This document shows positions 1 through 6,050 of a stretch of 12,217 nt of DNA, in pieces (positions within the stretch are counted from its first letter, which is position 1; each line of letters opens with the position of its first letter). The position numbers were made by a program, and so were the translations under genes. The notes beneath the pieces are model-generated. The model was not told the origin of the DNA, did no database searches, and worked only from the letters and a program-made list of their open reading frames with translations. Source of the DNA: Nitrososphaerales archaeon TH5893 (lineage in GTDB: Archaea > Thermoproteota > Nitrososphaeria > Nitrososphaerales > Nitrososphaeraceae); contig JAATVT010000124.1 of assembly GCA_014523685.1 (NCBI GenBank), forward strand, positions 1-12,217, read 5' to 3'.

Positions 1-129
1 CATCAAGTCAATTGAGCTTGTAATATCCTGGCCAGGTTTCATCATCATACCATCAGTAGTCATGTTACCAGTCATTATTCCAGGCTGCATCATCTGAGCA
101 ATCGCATTGTTTGTCCGGTCCCATCTAGT
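1..129 (-). CDS. Partial Met-rich ORF running off the left edge
   Basis: On the minus strand an open frame runs from a TAG at 132-130 to the window edge. It encodes a Met-, Gly- and Asn-rich stretch that includes QMMQPGIMTGNMTTDGMMMK and then a segment starting PGQDITSSIDLM. The first in-frame ATG is at 93, but nothing before it looks like a proper start. The frame begins where the upstream PPOX remnant loses its similarity, so this is probably the inside or end of another gene joined to that remnant by a deletion. The Met/Gly/Asn/Thr composition suggests an extracytoplasmic linker, but I do not recognise the protein. Its remaining part lies outside the window. Confidence 0.4.
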
Positions 130-130
130 C

Positions 131-329
131 TAGCTACTCTTGGATCTATTGACACATTCTTGTGTTATATTCTTCCTTCAACTGTACTTATTATAATACT
201 GCCACTATCTTCGTCAAGATCGATCCATGTGGGAGTAACATGAGGAGAGCCATCATTCATGAGTGTTGCCAGACAAGCAAAATTCTTTCCTTTGAGCAAC
301 TGAATTACGGGTTCGGTCATCTGACTCAT
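131..329 (-). pseudogene. Broken PPOX-class (F420/FMN-binding split-barrel) oxidoreductase, N-terminal half
   Basis: Minus-strand ATG at 329 opens a frame beginning MSQMTEPVIQLLKGKNF, followed by ACLATLMNDGSPHVTPTW and then IDLDEDSGSIIISTVEGRI. This is the usual start of PPOX-class F420-dependent flavoproteins: the first beta strands, the G-x-P-H-V-T-P-x-W segment and the cofactor-phosphate-binding S-T-x-x-G-R-x-K region. At 167-165 the frame hits TAA where the family has Lys, so an AAA to TAA change is likely. The same frame then continues HKNVSIDPRVA, a good family match, before similarity is lost at about 131. The gene is therefore both stop-interrupted and truncated; intact members are roughly 130-150 residues. 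A TATA-like TTATTATATTA lies just upstream. Confidence in the family is good; loss of function is inferred. Confidence 0.75.
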
Positions 330-481
330 GATAATTACTTTCGTAATATAATAAAATGCATGTCTAATAATGATTATCCTATTTTATTTAGATTTCTGAA
401 CTTTCCGTCTAGACAATCGTAATAAAGACATGATTAGCTTTGTTAATCTCACTCCATCAATTTGGAGTTAGAGAAACTGCA

Positions 482-527
482 GGAGACTCAACGGAATATG
501 ATGGCAGACCGTTTTCGCTGAGTCTCC
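482..527. repeat. Hairpin element A (inverted repeat GGAGACTCA / TGAGTCTCC)
   Basis: Perfect 9-base arms GGAGACTCA (482-490) and TGAGTCTCC (519-527), with an inner ACGG (491-494) / CCGT (509-512) pair. The reverse complement of its right half (GGAGACTCAGCGAAAACG) matches the left half of the hairpin at 1537-1586 (GGAGACTAAGCGGAAACG) at 16 of 18 positions, so the two are related and oppositely oriented. The rest of 330-629 holds only the promoter side of the PPOX remnant and no convincing gene. It could be a small structured RNA, a terminator or a MITE-like repeat; no T-tract follows. Confidence 0.5.
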
Positions 528-755
528 CGAGGATGGTTATGTTTTCCTATGATGTTGTAGTAATGGAGAGTATGATATCCCATATTTACGGAGAGTGAGA
601 ATGAACTATATGATCACTATAAATCGATCTTGACATCAGGGTGTAGATATTTTATTGTAATAGAGGAATCAATTTGGGCAATTCAACGAACCCCGGCATG
701 CTCTTGTTTCCTCTTGGAAACTTATCACATACGTCTATCCTCTATTACTACAATA

Positions 756-965
756 GGTAAGAACGACGCGCTAAGAGAAATTGCCTCCAAGGAAAATATC
801 CCCCTTAACGTAACTCAATTAGATGTAGATGATGACACTTCGGTAAATAATGCCATAAACAATATCATCAAAGAAAATGATAGAATAGACATTCTAGTCA
901 ACAATGCGGGATTCAGCCTGTTTGGTTCGCTTGAAGAATCAAGTCTTGGGGAGATAAAGCAGCAA
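756..965 (+). pseudogene. Internal fragment of a short-chain dehydrogenase/reductase
   Basis: The frame reads GKNDALREIASKENIPL, then a LDVDDDTSV stretch (the SDR acidic strand that contacts the adenine ring), then RIDILVNNAGFSLFGSLEE with the diagnostic NNAG motif, and ends at EIKQQ. An intact SDR has about 250 residues, with a glycine-rich T-G-x-x-x-G-x-G motif some 50 residues earlier and S/Y-x-x-x-K later. Both are missing here. The open frame extends upstream to a TTG at 630, but those 40 residues do not resemble an SDR start. Downstream, similarity stops abruptly about 30 bases before the 3' end of the convergent gene at 997-1323. This is a remnant with both ends lost. Confidence 0.75.
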
Positions 966-996
966 ATACATCTGTCTATAGATTCGCTTGTTATCA

Positions 997-1323
997 TTAT
1001 TTCAATTCTCTGTCTCTACATGTGAAATTTCCTGCTTCGTCTAGCTCTCCTTTAAAGAACGATAACATATTCTCAAGAAATGCCAACTTGCCCTTGGAAT
1101 CTGTACTCCATACAGCAGCACCATGGAAAATTGGCTTATCATCTTTTGTAACCTTCCCTACTTGTAGGAAATTATAACTTGCCTTTTCAGTACCAACCTT
1201 AATAGTGCCTTTCATTATTCCATCTGATAAATAAGTTACTTGCATTCTATTGCCGCCAATATCTTTTTGACTGGTAATCTTATCCTTTTCTTCTAAAAAT
1301 GGCTCTTCAAGCTGGTATGTCAT
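997..1323 (-). CDS. Small hypothetical protein, probably beta-rich
   Basis: This 108-residue ORF starts MTYQLEEPFLEEKDKITSQK and contains DIGGNRMQVTYLSDGIMKGT, an AAVWSTDSKGKLAFLENM segment and a C-terminus ending CRDRELK. The alternating hydrophobic and polar pattern and the repeated G-T turns suggest a small beta-barrel. No signal peptide, transmembrane segment or catalytic motif is visible. It is vaguely like DUF3224-type or allene-oxide-cyclase-like barrels, but I cannot assign it. A TATA-like GATATAAAGC lies about 40 bases upstream on the minus strand, so the gene may be transcribed alone. Its 3' end abuts the broken SDR, so it too may have been shortened. It has a complete start and stop and plausible codon use. 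Confidence 0.5.
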   Translation of the reverse strand: MTYQLEEPFLEEKDKITSQKDIGGNRMQVTYLSDGIMKGTIKVGTEKASYNFLQVGKVTKDDKPIFHGAAVWSTDSKGKLAFLENMLSFFKGELDEAGNFTCRDRELK

Positions 1324-1536
1324 GTTCTGGCTTCAAAAGATCTCCAAATTTACTTTTTGCTTTATATCTGATTCATATCAATCCTCAAAATGGTAAACTA
1401 TTGTTTCGCGCTACCATGTACGCCCCATAGAACATTATTCTAGAAACCAATACCAAAATCTGAAGAACATGAACATGTGTAGACTTTATGAAATAAGAGA
1501 AAACTTGCTACTTTCGTGGAAGATTTGGGGACCGAA

Positions 1537-1586
1537 GGAGACTAAGCGGAAACGAAGCAAGAACGTTTCCGCCCGCTGCGTCTACC
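1537..1586. repeat. Hairpin element B (GCGGAAACG / CGTTTCCGC)
   Basis: Perfect 9-base arms GCGGAAACG (1546-1554) and CGTTTCCGC (1564-1572) enclose the loop AAGCAAGAA. An outer pairing of GGAGAC (1537-1542) with GTCTaCC (1580-1586) has one bulged base. An alternative pairing AGCGG (1545-1549) with CCGCT (1573-1577) is also possible. It is related to, and opposite to, hairpin element A at 482-527. It lies just beyond the 3' end of the hydrolase gene at 1625-2458 (the gene is minus strand), so a role in termination or as a small RNA is possible. The remainder of 1324-1624 shows nothing else. Confidence 0.5.
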
Positions 1587-1624
1587 AGGCTACATAATAA
1601 TGGAAAATATGGTATTTACGTATG

Positions 1625-2458
1625 CTATTTGCTGCTTCCTTTTGTTGCGTTTAGAATCAAGTCGGCGATCTCAGTTGGGTGTGATACGTATGATGCATGG
1701 GAAGCGTTAAGCGATAGAGTGGTGGCATTCATCTTTTCTGCGAACATGTGTTGAACATCAGGAGGAATCATGTGATCAGCGTCAGAAATTTGATACCATG
1801 TGGGTAATTGCTTCCAAGCTGGAGGACCTGATTTCTCGGCAAAGATCGATTGATTAAAGGGTTTTTGCACAATTGCCATTATGTCAGCCTCAGCAGGGTC
1901 AACATCATTAGCAAAATTTTCTCGGAAGATCTTTGGGTTCAAATAGATAAATCCTCCACTGTCCGGAATAAAGAGGTCTTTCGGGAACTTTGCTGGGTCG
2001 ACGAAACTCGACAACGACTGACCCTCATCAGGTGCAAAGGCAGCAACGTAGACAAGTCCAGTAACGTTAGGATTATTATAAGCAGCATTAGTTATTACTT
2101 CTCCACCATAAGAGTGTCCTACAAGAATTGCTGGTCCTCCTATGTGGGAAATCGCTCGCTTTACCGTCTCAACGTCATCTGCCAGAGAATGAGTAGGAAG
2201 CTGAACAGCGATAACATTATGTCCTGCATCCCTTAAAATCGGAATTTGTTTATTCCACCCTGATCCATCAGCCCATCCTCCATGGACTAGTACGATGTTT
2301 GTTGCGTTTGTAGACATATCTTGTATTCCATCAGGTTGCATTAATGTATTGTTTTGTGCACTGGCAGAGCCAGAATATGTTGAAGGCATGCTGATAAGAA
2401 GGGCTATGCTTAGACAAAGGAAACCAAGAATCATTGGCTCATTACTATTTAATCTCAT
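1625..2458 (-). CDS. Exported alpha/beta hydrolase (AB_hydrolase_6 type esterase)
   Basis: A 277-residue protein. Residues 9-35 form a hydrophobic signal segment ending SASAQ, a plausible A-x-A cleavage site, so the enzyme should act outside the membrane. Residues 54-61 (NIVLVHGG) form the first core strand and the H-G-G oxyanion motif. G114-H-S116-Y-G-G is the nucleophile elbow. D228 in DADHMIPP and H254 in NASHASYVSHP fit the acid and base of the triad. This layout is that of the small salicylate-esterase/EstC-like hydrolases; the substrate is unknown. The start is supported by a strong TATA box at 2482-2492, about 28 bases upstream, implying a leaderless or nearly leaderless mRNA. It has no same-strand neighbour close by and is probably monocistronic. 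Confidence 0.88.
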   Translation of the reverse strand: MRLNSNEPMILGFLCLSIALLISMPSTYSGSASAQNNTLMQPDGIQDMSTNATNIVLVHGGWADGSGWNKQIPILRDAGHNVIAVQLPTHSLADDVETVKRAISHIGGPAILVGHSYGGEVITNAAYNNPNVTGLVYVAAFAPDEGQSLSSFVDPAKFPKDLFIPDSGGFIYLNPKIFRENFANDVDPAEADIMAIVQKPFNQSIFAEKSGPPAWKQLPTWYQISDADHMIPPDVQHMFAEKMNATTLSLNASHASYVSHPTEIADLILNATKGSSK

Positions 2459-2480
2459 TAATCATTGGGATGATTAAGAC

Positions 2481-2492
2481 TTTTATATAAAC
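2481..2492 (-). promoter_or_regulatory. TATA box of the exported hydrolase gene
   Basis: On the minus strand the sequence reads GTTTATATAAAAG, a near-ideal archaeal TATA box. It lies about 23-34 bases before the ATG at 2458, the usual spacing from TATA box to transcription start in a leaderless transcript. Confidence 0.7.
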
Positions 2493-2626
2493 ATGAAGAA
2501 ATCTGCACTCTGAAATATTTTATCTATAATATGATAGAATAATGACATGTTAAGTTAAAACGAATAAGTATGTTTTGTTCGCTGGGGTTACCGTTCTAGG
2601 TAAATTACAATCTAAATATTCCTTAT

Positions 2627-2779
2627 ATGGTCCCAATAACGTGAAAGAAATGCGGAGACATTAACTATCTTACTTCCGAGGCATTGGGTAATTTAACCGA
2701 TTTCGGTTATGAGTGTCGTAATTGTAACACGATTAATATGATAACACTAGAAGACGGAGAACTTGAAAAACAAGAATAG
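2627..2779 (+). pseudogene. Small zinc-ribbon protein with in-frame TGA at the first Cys position
   Basis: ATG at 2627 opens a 50-codon frame: MVPIT, then TGA at 2642-2644, then KKCGDINYLTSEALG, NLTDFGYECRNC and NTINMITLEDGELEKQE before TAG at 2777-2779. If TGA replaces TGT or TGC, the protein has the pattern C-K-K-C-G ... C-R-N-C, a complete two-knuckle zinc ribbon. The frame after the TGA stays open and protein-like (charged tail, matched knuckles), so it was a gene until recently. There is no in-frame ATG between the TGA and the second knuckle that could rescue it. A nonsense mutation, a sequencing error or recoding are the choices; known Nitrososphaerota are not expected to use selenocysteine. 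The surrounding spacers 2493-2626 and 2780-3199 show no other gene. Confidence 0.6.
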
Positions 2780-3199
2780 TCAGAAAACCGACTGAAAAAA
2801 TAGGAGTGAGGTTTGGGTTAGTCTTCTTACATTATGGTACTGACATTATGATAGATCTGACTTCTCGCCCACAAAAAAGGTATGAAATACATGTCAACAG
2901 TAATCAAACTATTTAGAATATGATACGAGCAACTTAAGCTTATATCTCAGACTAAACAGGAAAATTGGGATATCAAATGTCTATCAACGCGTAGGGTTCT
3001 TAAATTATTTTTAGATTTTTAATAATCACTATTTATCAGCCGTTAGAAAATATTTAGCTGGACGAGGACATGAAATATTGTTACAGGTCTTTTTGTATTC
3101 ATCTAACTATTTCCTCGACTTTTTGATTTTTTGGTCTTCCTGAAGTCACTGTATTCATTCAGAGGTAATAACTAAATCATAGAGGGCGTACAGAAATCC

Positions 3200-3523
3200 A
3201 TGGAATACCTCACCGATATGGTCACCAGAGTTCCTGAAGGAACTAGCTCCACCAAAGTAGATGAGTTGCGCTCAGCAGAGGCAGTACGTGCTTCTGAGCT
3301 CACTAAAGCAGGTCATTTGGTTCGACTCTGGCGCCCACCGTTAGGTCCAGGCGAATGGCGTAGCATTGGACTGTTCCGCGCCACCGACGAAGGAGAGCTT
3401 CGCGATATTCTTGCCTCATTACCTCTTCATATCTGGATGCAAGTCACTATCACGCCCCTGACTCCACATCCCAATGATCCTGAATATCGAGCGCTTCAAG
3501 ACATGAATAATCCACAGACCTAG
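3200..3523 (+). CDS. Muconolactone delta-isomerase-like protein
   Basis: A 107-residue protein with the muconolactone isomerase (MIase) fold signature: an N-terminal strand MEYLTDMVTRVPEG, helix residues around VDELRSAEAVRASELTKAG, then HLVRLWRPP, a GEWRSIGLFRATDEGEL segment, LPLHIWMQVTITPLTPHPND and a C-terminal tail. The family is usually about 95 residues and shifts the double bond of muconolactone in catechol degradation. No other gene of that pathway is in the window, so the true substrate is uncertain; stand-alone MIase-like proteins are common. The gene appears GC-richer than its surroundings, with many GC-ending codons, which suggests transfer from a bacterium. No clear TATA box is seen upstream. 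It converges on the dehydrogenase gene, leaving 165 bases that hold no supported gene. Confidence 0.75.
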   Translation: MEYLTDMVTRVPEGTSSTKVDELRSAEAVRASELTKAGHLVRLWRPPLGPGEWRSIGLFRATDEGELRDILASLPLHIWMQVTITPLTPHPNDPEYRALQDMNNPQT

Positions 3524-3688
3524 GAACATTTGGATTGATGGACAATATCGCTGGTTGCTTGTACAACGAGTTACTTTTGCAGCAAACTTTTTCAGAAGCG
3601 GACATAATTCATACTACTATTCAACTTTTTGGATTTGATGCATCCGGAAAATACTATCCTAGATGTGATACAGCTTTAAAATCATTTC

Positions 3689-4864
3689 TCAAAATCCAGA
3701 TAAAACAATCTTACCAATAGTTGTACCAGATTCTAGCTTCTTGTGCGCCTTACGTAGATTTTCTGAATTTATTGGTGATAATACATCAGTTAAAGTACTT
3801 TTAATTTTGTTATTATCAATAAGGTCGGCTATTGTGTTGAGCAAGTAATGTTGTGATACCATGTCCGGTGTCTGATATAGCGATCTAGTGAACATGAGCT
3901 CCCAAACAAACGTAGCGCTTTTATGCAGTAGTTCGCCACCCAGGTCTACAGGACCTTTAGTTTGAACTATGGAGCATATCTTACCCTGCGGAGCAACCAA
4001 TTGCTTCATACTCTCAAAATGACCATCAGTTTCATTTAAACATAAGATATAGTCTACATAATCAATACCTATGACTTCCTTAATTTGAGATTTAAGATTT
4101 TTATGATGGTCTACGACGAAATCTGCACCCATTCTCTTACACCATTCAACTGATTCAGTCCTAGATGCAGTTGCGATTACATTAATTCCTGAGAATGAAG
4201 AAGATGATGTCATAAAGGGGGATGATGGGGAAGATGATCGATTTACTAGATTTTTTGCAAGCTGAATGGCTATTGAACCGACTCCTCCCGCTCCACCGAT
4301 AATAAGAATGTATGATTGGTGTTCATTTCGTTTTTTATTATTAATATATGGTACGTCAGTTGGCAATATTGGATGTGAGGGAGCTGTGGTTTTCCCTTTT
4401 ACAACATCAGGATATAAGGATAGTCTGTCGTATAGGGCCTCCCATGCCGTTATGGTTGTAAGTGGCATAGCTGCAGCCTCTTCAAAGCTTAGTGATTTTG
4501 GTTTTCTCCCAACAATACGTTCATCTACCAGATGAAATTCGCAGTTGGTTCCTAACGGTCTAGAAATGCTGCCGGCATAATAAACAGCATCTCCTTTCTT
4601 AAAAAGTGTGCAATCTGAACCAGATTCTACAACCTCTCCTGCAGCATCCCATCCTAGTATATGTGGAGTGTTTTTCTCAATTTGTACTGTGATAGGAATC
4701 AACCCTCTTCTAACCTTAGTATCGACAGGATTTACAGATATTGCCTTTATAGCAACTAGTAAATCATGGCCACTAGTAGGATTATTAGGCTGCGGGATGT
4801 CTAAATCAACTAGGGACTGAGAATCTTCTATTGGTAAGTATCTGTATAGACCAACCGCTCTCAT
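3689..4864 (-). CDS. Zinc-free medium-chain NADPH:quinone oxidoreductase-like dehydrogenase
   Basis: A 391-residue medium-chain dehydrogenase. The N-terminal GroES-like domain shows ISVNPVDTKVRRG (43-54) and HILGWDAAGEVVESG (68-82); the Rossmann domain starts at ILIIGGAGGVGSIAIQLAK (186-204), with the A-G-G-V-G NAD(P) loop. The D-A-A-G in place of the zinc-binding H-E sequence and the missing four-Cys lobe place it with the zinc-independent quinone-reductase-like branch (the zinc-binding alcohol dehydrogenase-like family 1 group). The family usually has about 335-345 residues; the extra length comes from two polar inserts, residues 156-182 before the Rossmann strand and 208-225 (rich in Ser, Pro and Thr). 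A TATA-like CTTATAATT near 4895-4903 lies about 34 bases before the start. Probably a cytosolic carbonyl/quinone reductase; the substrate is unknown. Confidence 0.85.
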   Translation of the reverse strand: MRAVGLYRYLPIEDSQSLVDLDIPQPNNPTSGHDLLVAIKAISVNPVDTKVRRGLIPITVQIEKNTPHILGWDAAGEVVESGSDCTLFKKGDAVYYAGSISRPLGTNCEFHLVDERIVGRKPKSLSFEEAAAMPLTTITAWEALYDRLSLYPDVVKGKTTAPSHPILPTDVPYINNKKRNEHQSYILIIGGAGGVGSIAIQLAKNLVNRSSSPSSPFMTSSSSFSGINVIATASRTESVEWCKRMGADFVVDHHKNLKSQIKEVIGIDYVDYILCLNETDGHFESMKQLVAPQGKICSIVQTKGPVDLGGELLHKSATFVWELMFTRSLYQTPDMVSQHYLLNTIADLIDNNKIKSTLTDVLSPINSENLRKAHKKLESGTTIGKIVLSGF

Positions 4865-4963
4865 TTTGTATATTAATAAAAAAGGAGGATACGTAATTAT
4901 AAGTATGAGAGGAATAAGATAGTTAGGCCGCTCGCTCTAGCTTGTAATGCAGCCTATGCAATA

Positions 4964-5614
4964 CTACTCAAAATTATCCTTTTCATTTTTACAATTATCG
5001 TCTCGCTCAAGTAACGCAGTTTCAAATGCTACTGCCTTATTTGGCTTTGATGCATAAATAACATAATGATGATTTCTCAAAAGTGAACTAATCCATTCAT
5101 GTTTTCGTGTAGGCTCAATTTTAGAGATATCGTAATAACATATTTGAGAATAATTAAATTCATTAAAATGCTGGTGCCCGGTTTTTTCTAGTAAAATGCT
5201 AAATTTCATTCCATCTTTTGTTTCTATATCCGTTATTGTTCCGCCAACGAATCTGTATGGGGGTTTCATGCTTTTTTTGGATTCTTCTCGTATCTGATCA
5301 ATAATATGAGGTACATCGTGCTTATTATCTTCTGGTCTTTCTATTTCATAAATCCGTAATAGGTTTTTTTGTTTGAATAAGTTTACGTCAATTCCACCAG
5401 CGGATAGCTGTTTTTCAATTATTTCAGGTCTGTCATATGTATAAAGAATACATGATTCCCCCTTTGCAAACCCGATGTGAAAATATCTACCTATTATCCA
5501 GTATGCATATTTTTGATTGTCGTACAAAAGAAGAATGTGTTTATTTCTTTCCATTTGATCAACAAATTTCATCGGACGATAATTTTTTGATTCGTTCTTG
5601 TTTTTAGTCTCCAT
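4964..5614 (-). CDS. MEDS-domain (DcmR-type sensory) protein
   Basis: A 216-residue soluble protein. Residues 24-95 match the start of the MEDS (methanogen/methylotroph, DcmR sensory) domain: KHILLLYDNQKYAYWIIG, then a GFAKGESCILYTYDRPEII stretch and RIYEIERPED. The end, near 158-166 (QICYYDISKI), matches the closing strand of the fold. The domain is RecA/KaiC-like but I see no intact Walker A motif, so it is likely a ligand or signal sensor rather than an ATPase. It starts 8 bases after the stop of the winged-helix gene, so the two form one transcript. In DcmR the DNA-binding and MEDS domains are in one chain; here they are split in two genes. A second copy of the same pair begins at 11879, so the partnership is conserved. 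Confidence 0.82.
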   Translation of the reverse strand: METKNKNESKNYRPMKFVDQMERNKHILLLYDNQKYAYWIIGRYFHIGFAKGESCILYTYDRPEIIEKQLSAGGIDVNLFKQKNLLRIYEIERPEDNKHDVPHIIDQIREESKKSMKPPYRFVGGTITDIETKDGMKFSILLEKTGHQHFNEFNYSQICYYDISKIEPTRKHEWISSLLRNHHYVIYASKPNKAVAFETALLERDDNCKNEKDNFE

Positions 5615-5622
5615 ATTTTTAC

Positions 5623-5955
5623 TTAAACTCCTTTCATTTCATCAAGTGGTGTATCTAAATATTTTACACCCATTTCAAGTACAAAACTAGATATTCTATC
5701 ATAGTCTTGAAGAAAGTCTCTACCTTTTTCAGTTATCAAAAGTGGGCTTTGAAGTATCATTTTTCTGTTTTCCAACTCTTCTAAATATCTGGTAAGCTTA
5801 TCGTATGCAAGATTACAGCGAAGTTGTACCCTTGTGGGTATTGCCACACTATCATCATCATTTGTTATTTCGTATCCAATTGCTTTGAGAATATCATTAT
5901 ACAACTCCAACTTATTTCGTCTTGGTTTGGACGGCAGATTACATAACCCTATCAT
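5623..5955 (-). CDS. Winged-helix transcriptional regulator (HTH_45 type)
   Basis: About 110 residues from ATG 5955. The frame stays open to a TTG at 5979, but that start would lie inside the inverted repeat and upstream of the expected transcript, so the ATG is preferred. The fold is seen in NKLELYNDILKAI (helix 1), RVQLRCNLAYDKLTRYLEEL (helices 2-3, recognition helix) and LLITEKGRDFLQDY (wing and last helix), typical of small archaeal winged-helix proteins. The sequence is clearly paralogous to the regulator at 11879 (shared NLAYDKL, ITEKG, DFLQDYDRI, EMGVKYLD). It is divergent from the SDR gene, and both share the operator at 5971-5986, which suggests autoregulation together with control of the SDR operon. 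It is cotranscribed with the MEDS protein. Whether it represses or activates is not visible. Confidence 0.85.
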   Translation of the reverse strand: MIGLCNLPSKPRRNKLELYNDILKAIGYEITNDDDSVAIPTRVQLRCNLAYDKLTRYLEELENRKMILQSPLLITEKGRDFLQDYDRISSFVLEMGVKYLDTPLDEMKGV

Positions 5956-6050
5956 TTCCTTATAAATAAACCTCCCCAAGGGGCGGAATGCTTTTTATTA
6001 TTTCATGGTTACAACGGCTATGAATAAGACTGTTTCAGATGAGAAATGGG
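5952..6050 (+). repeat. Duplicated promoter and N-terminal coding segment, copy 1
   Basis: These 99 bases align without gaps to 9068-9166 with 5 mismatches. They cover the TATA box, the operator, the 5' leader and the first 15 codons (MVTTAMNKTVSDEKW here, MDTTAMNKIVSDEEW there). Weaker protein similarity continues for about 10 more codons. Confidence 0.9.
5960..6002. promoter_or_regulatory. Divergent promoter with CTCCCC-AA-GGGGCG operator
   Basis: A plus-strand TATA box TTATAAATAA (5960-5969) serves the SDR gene, and a minus-strand AATAATAAAAAG (5991-6002) can serve the regulator. Between them lies the inverted repeat CCTCCCCAAGGGGCGG (5971-5986): arms with a 2-base spacer and one mismatched pair. 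In both directions the repeat falls between TATA box and the likely transcription start, the expected place for a repressor site. The same repeat is at 9088-9101 and 11833-11846. Confidence 0.65.

Noticed and set aside
162..422. An 86-codon plus-strand ORF
   Set aside because: It is the shadow of the PPOX remnant on the opposite strand, which has clear family motifs.
2780..2830. SECIS-like hairpin downstream of the TGA-containing zinc-ribbon ORF
   Set aside because: Only a weak GACT/AGTC pairing with a few A-T pairs is visible, without a convincing archaeal SECIS core.
3053..3090. Inverted AATATTT / AAATATT repeat in the spacer before the isomerase
   Set aside because: Short AT-only arms in AT-rich DNA are expected by chance.
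3535..3720. A 61-codon plus-strand ORF between the isomerase and the dehydrogenase
   Set aside because: It overlaps the 3' end of the dehydrogenase gene, has no promoter or family signature, and its composition is not convincing as a protein.
5956..5979. TTG start at 5979 for the first winged-helix regulator
   Set aside because: It would place the start codon inside the operator and upstream of the expected transcript start; ATG 5955 is better placed and keeps the whole fold.
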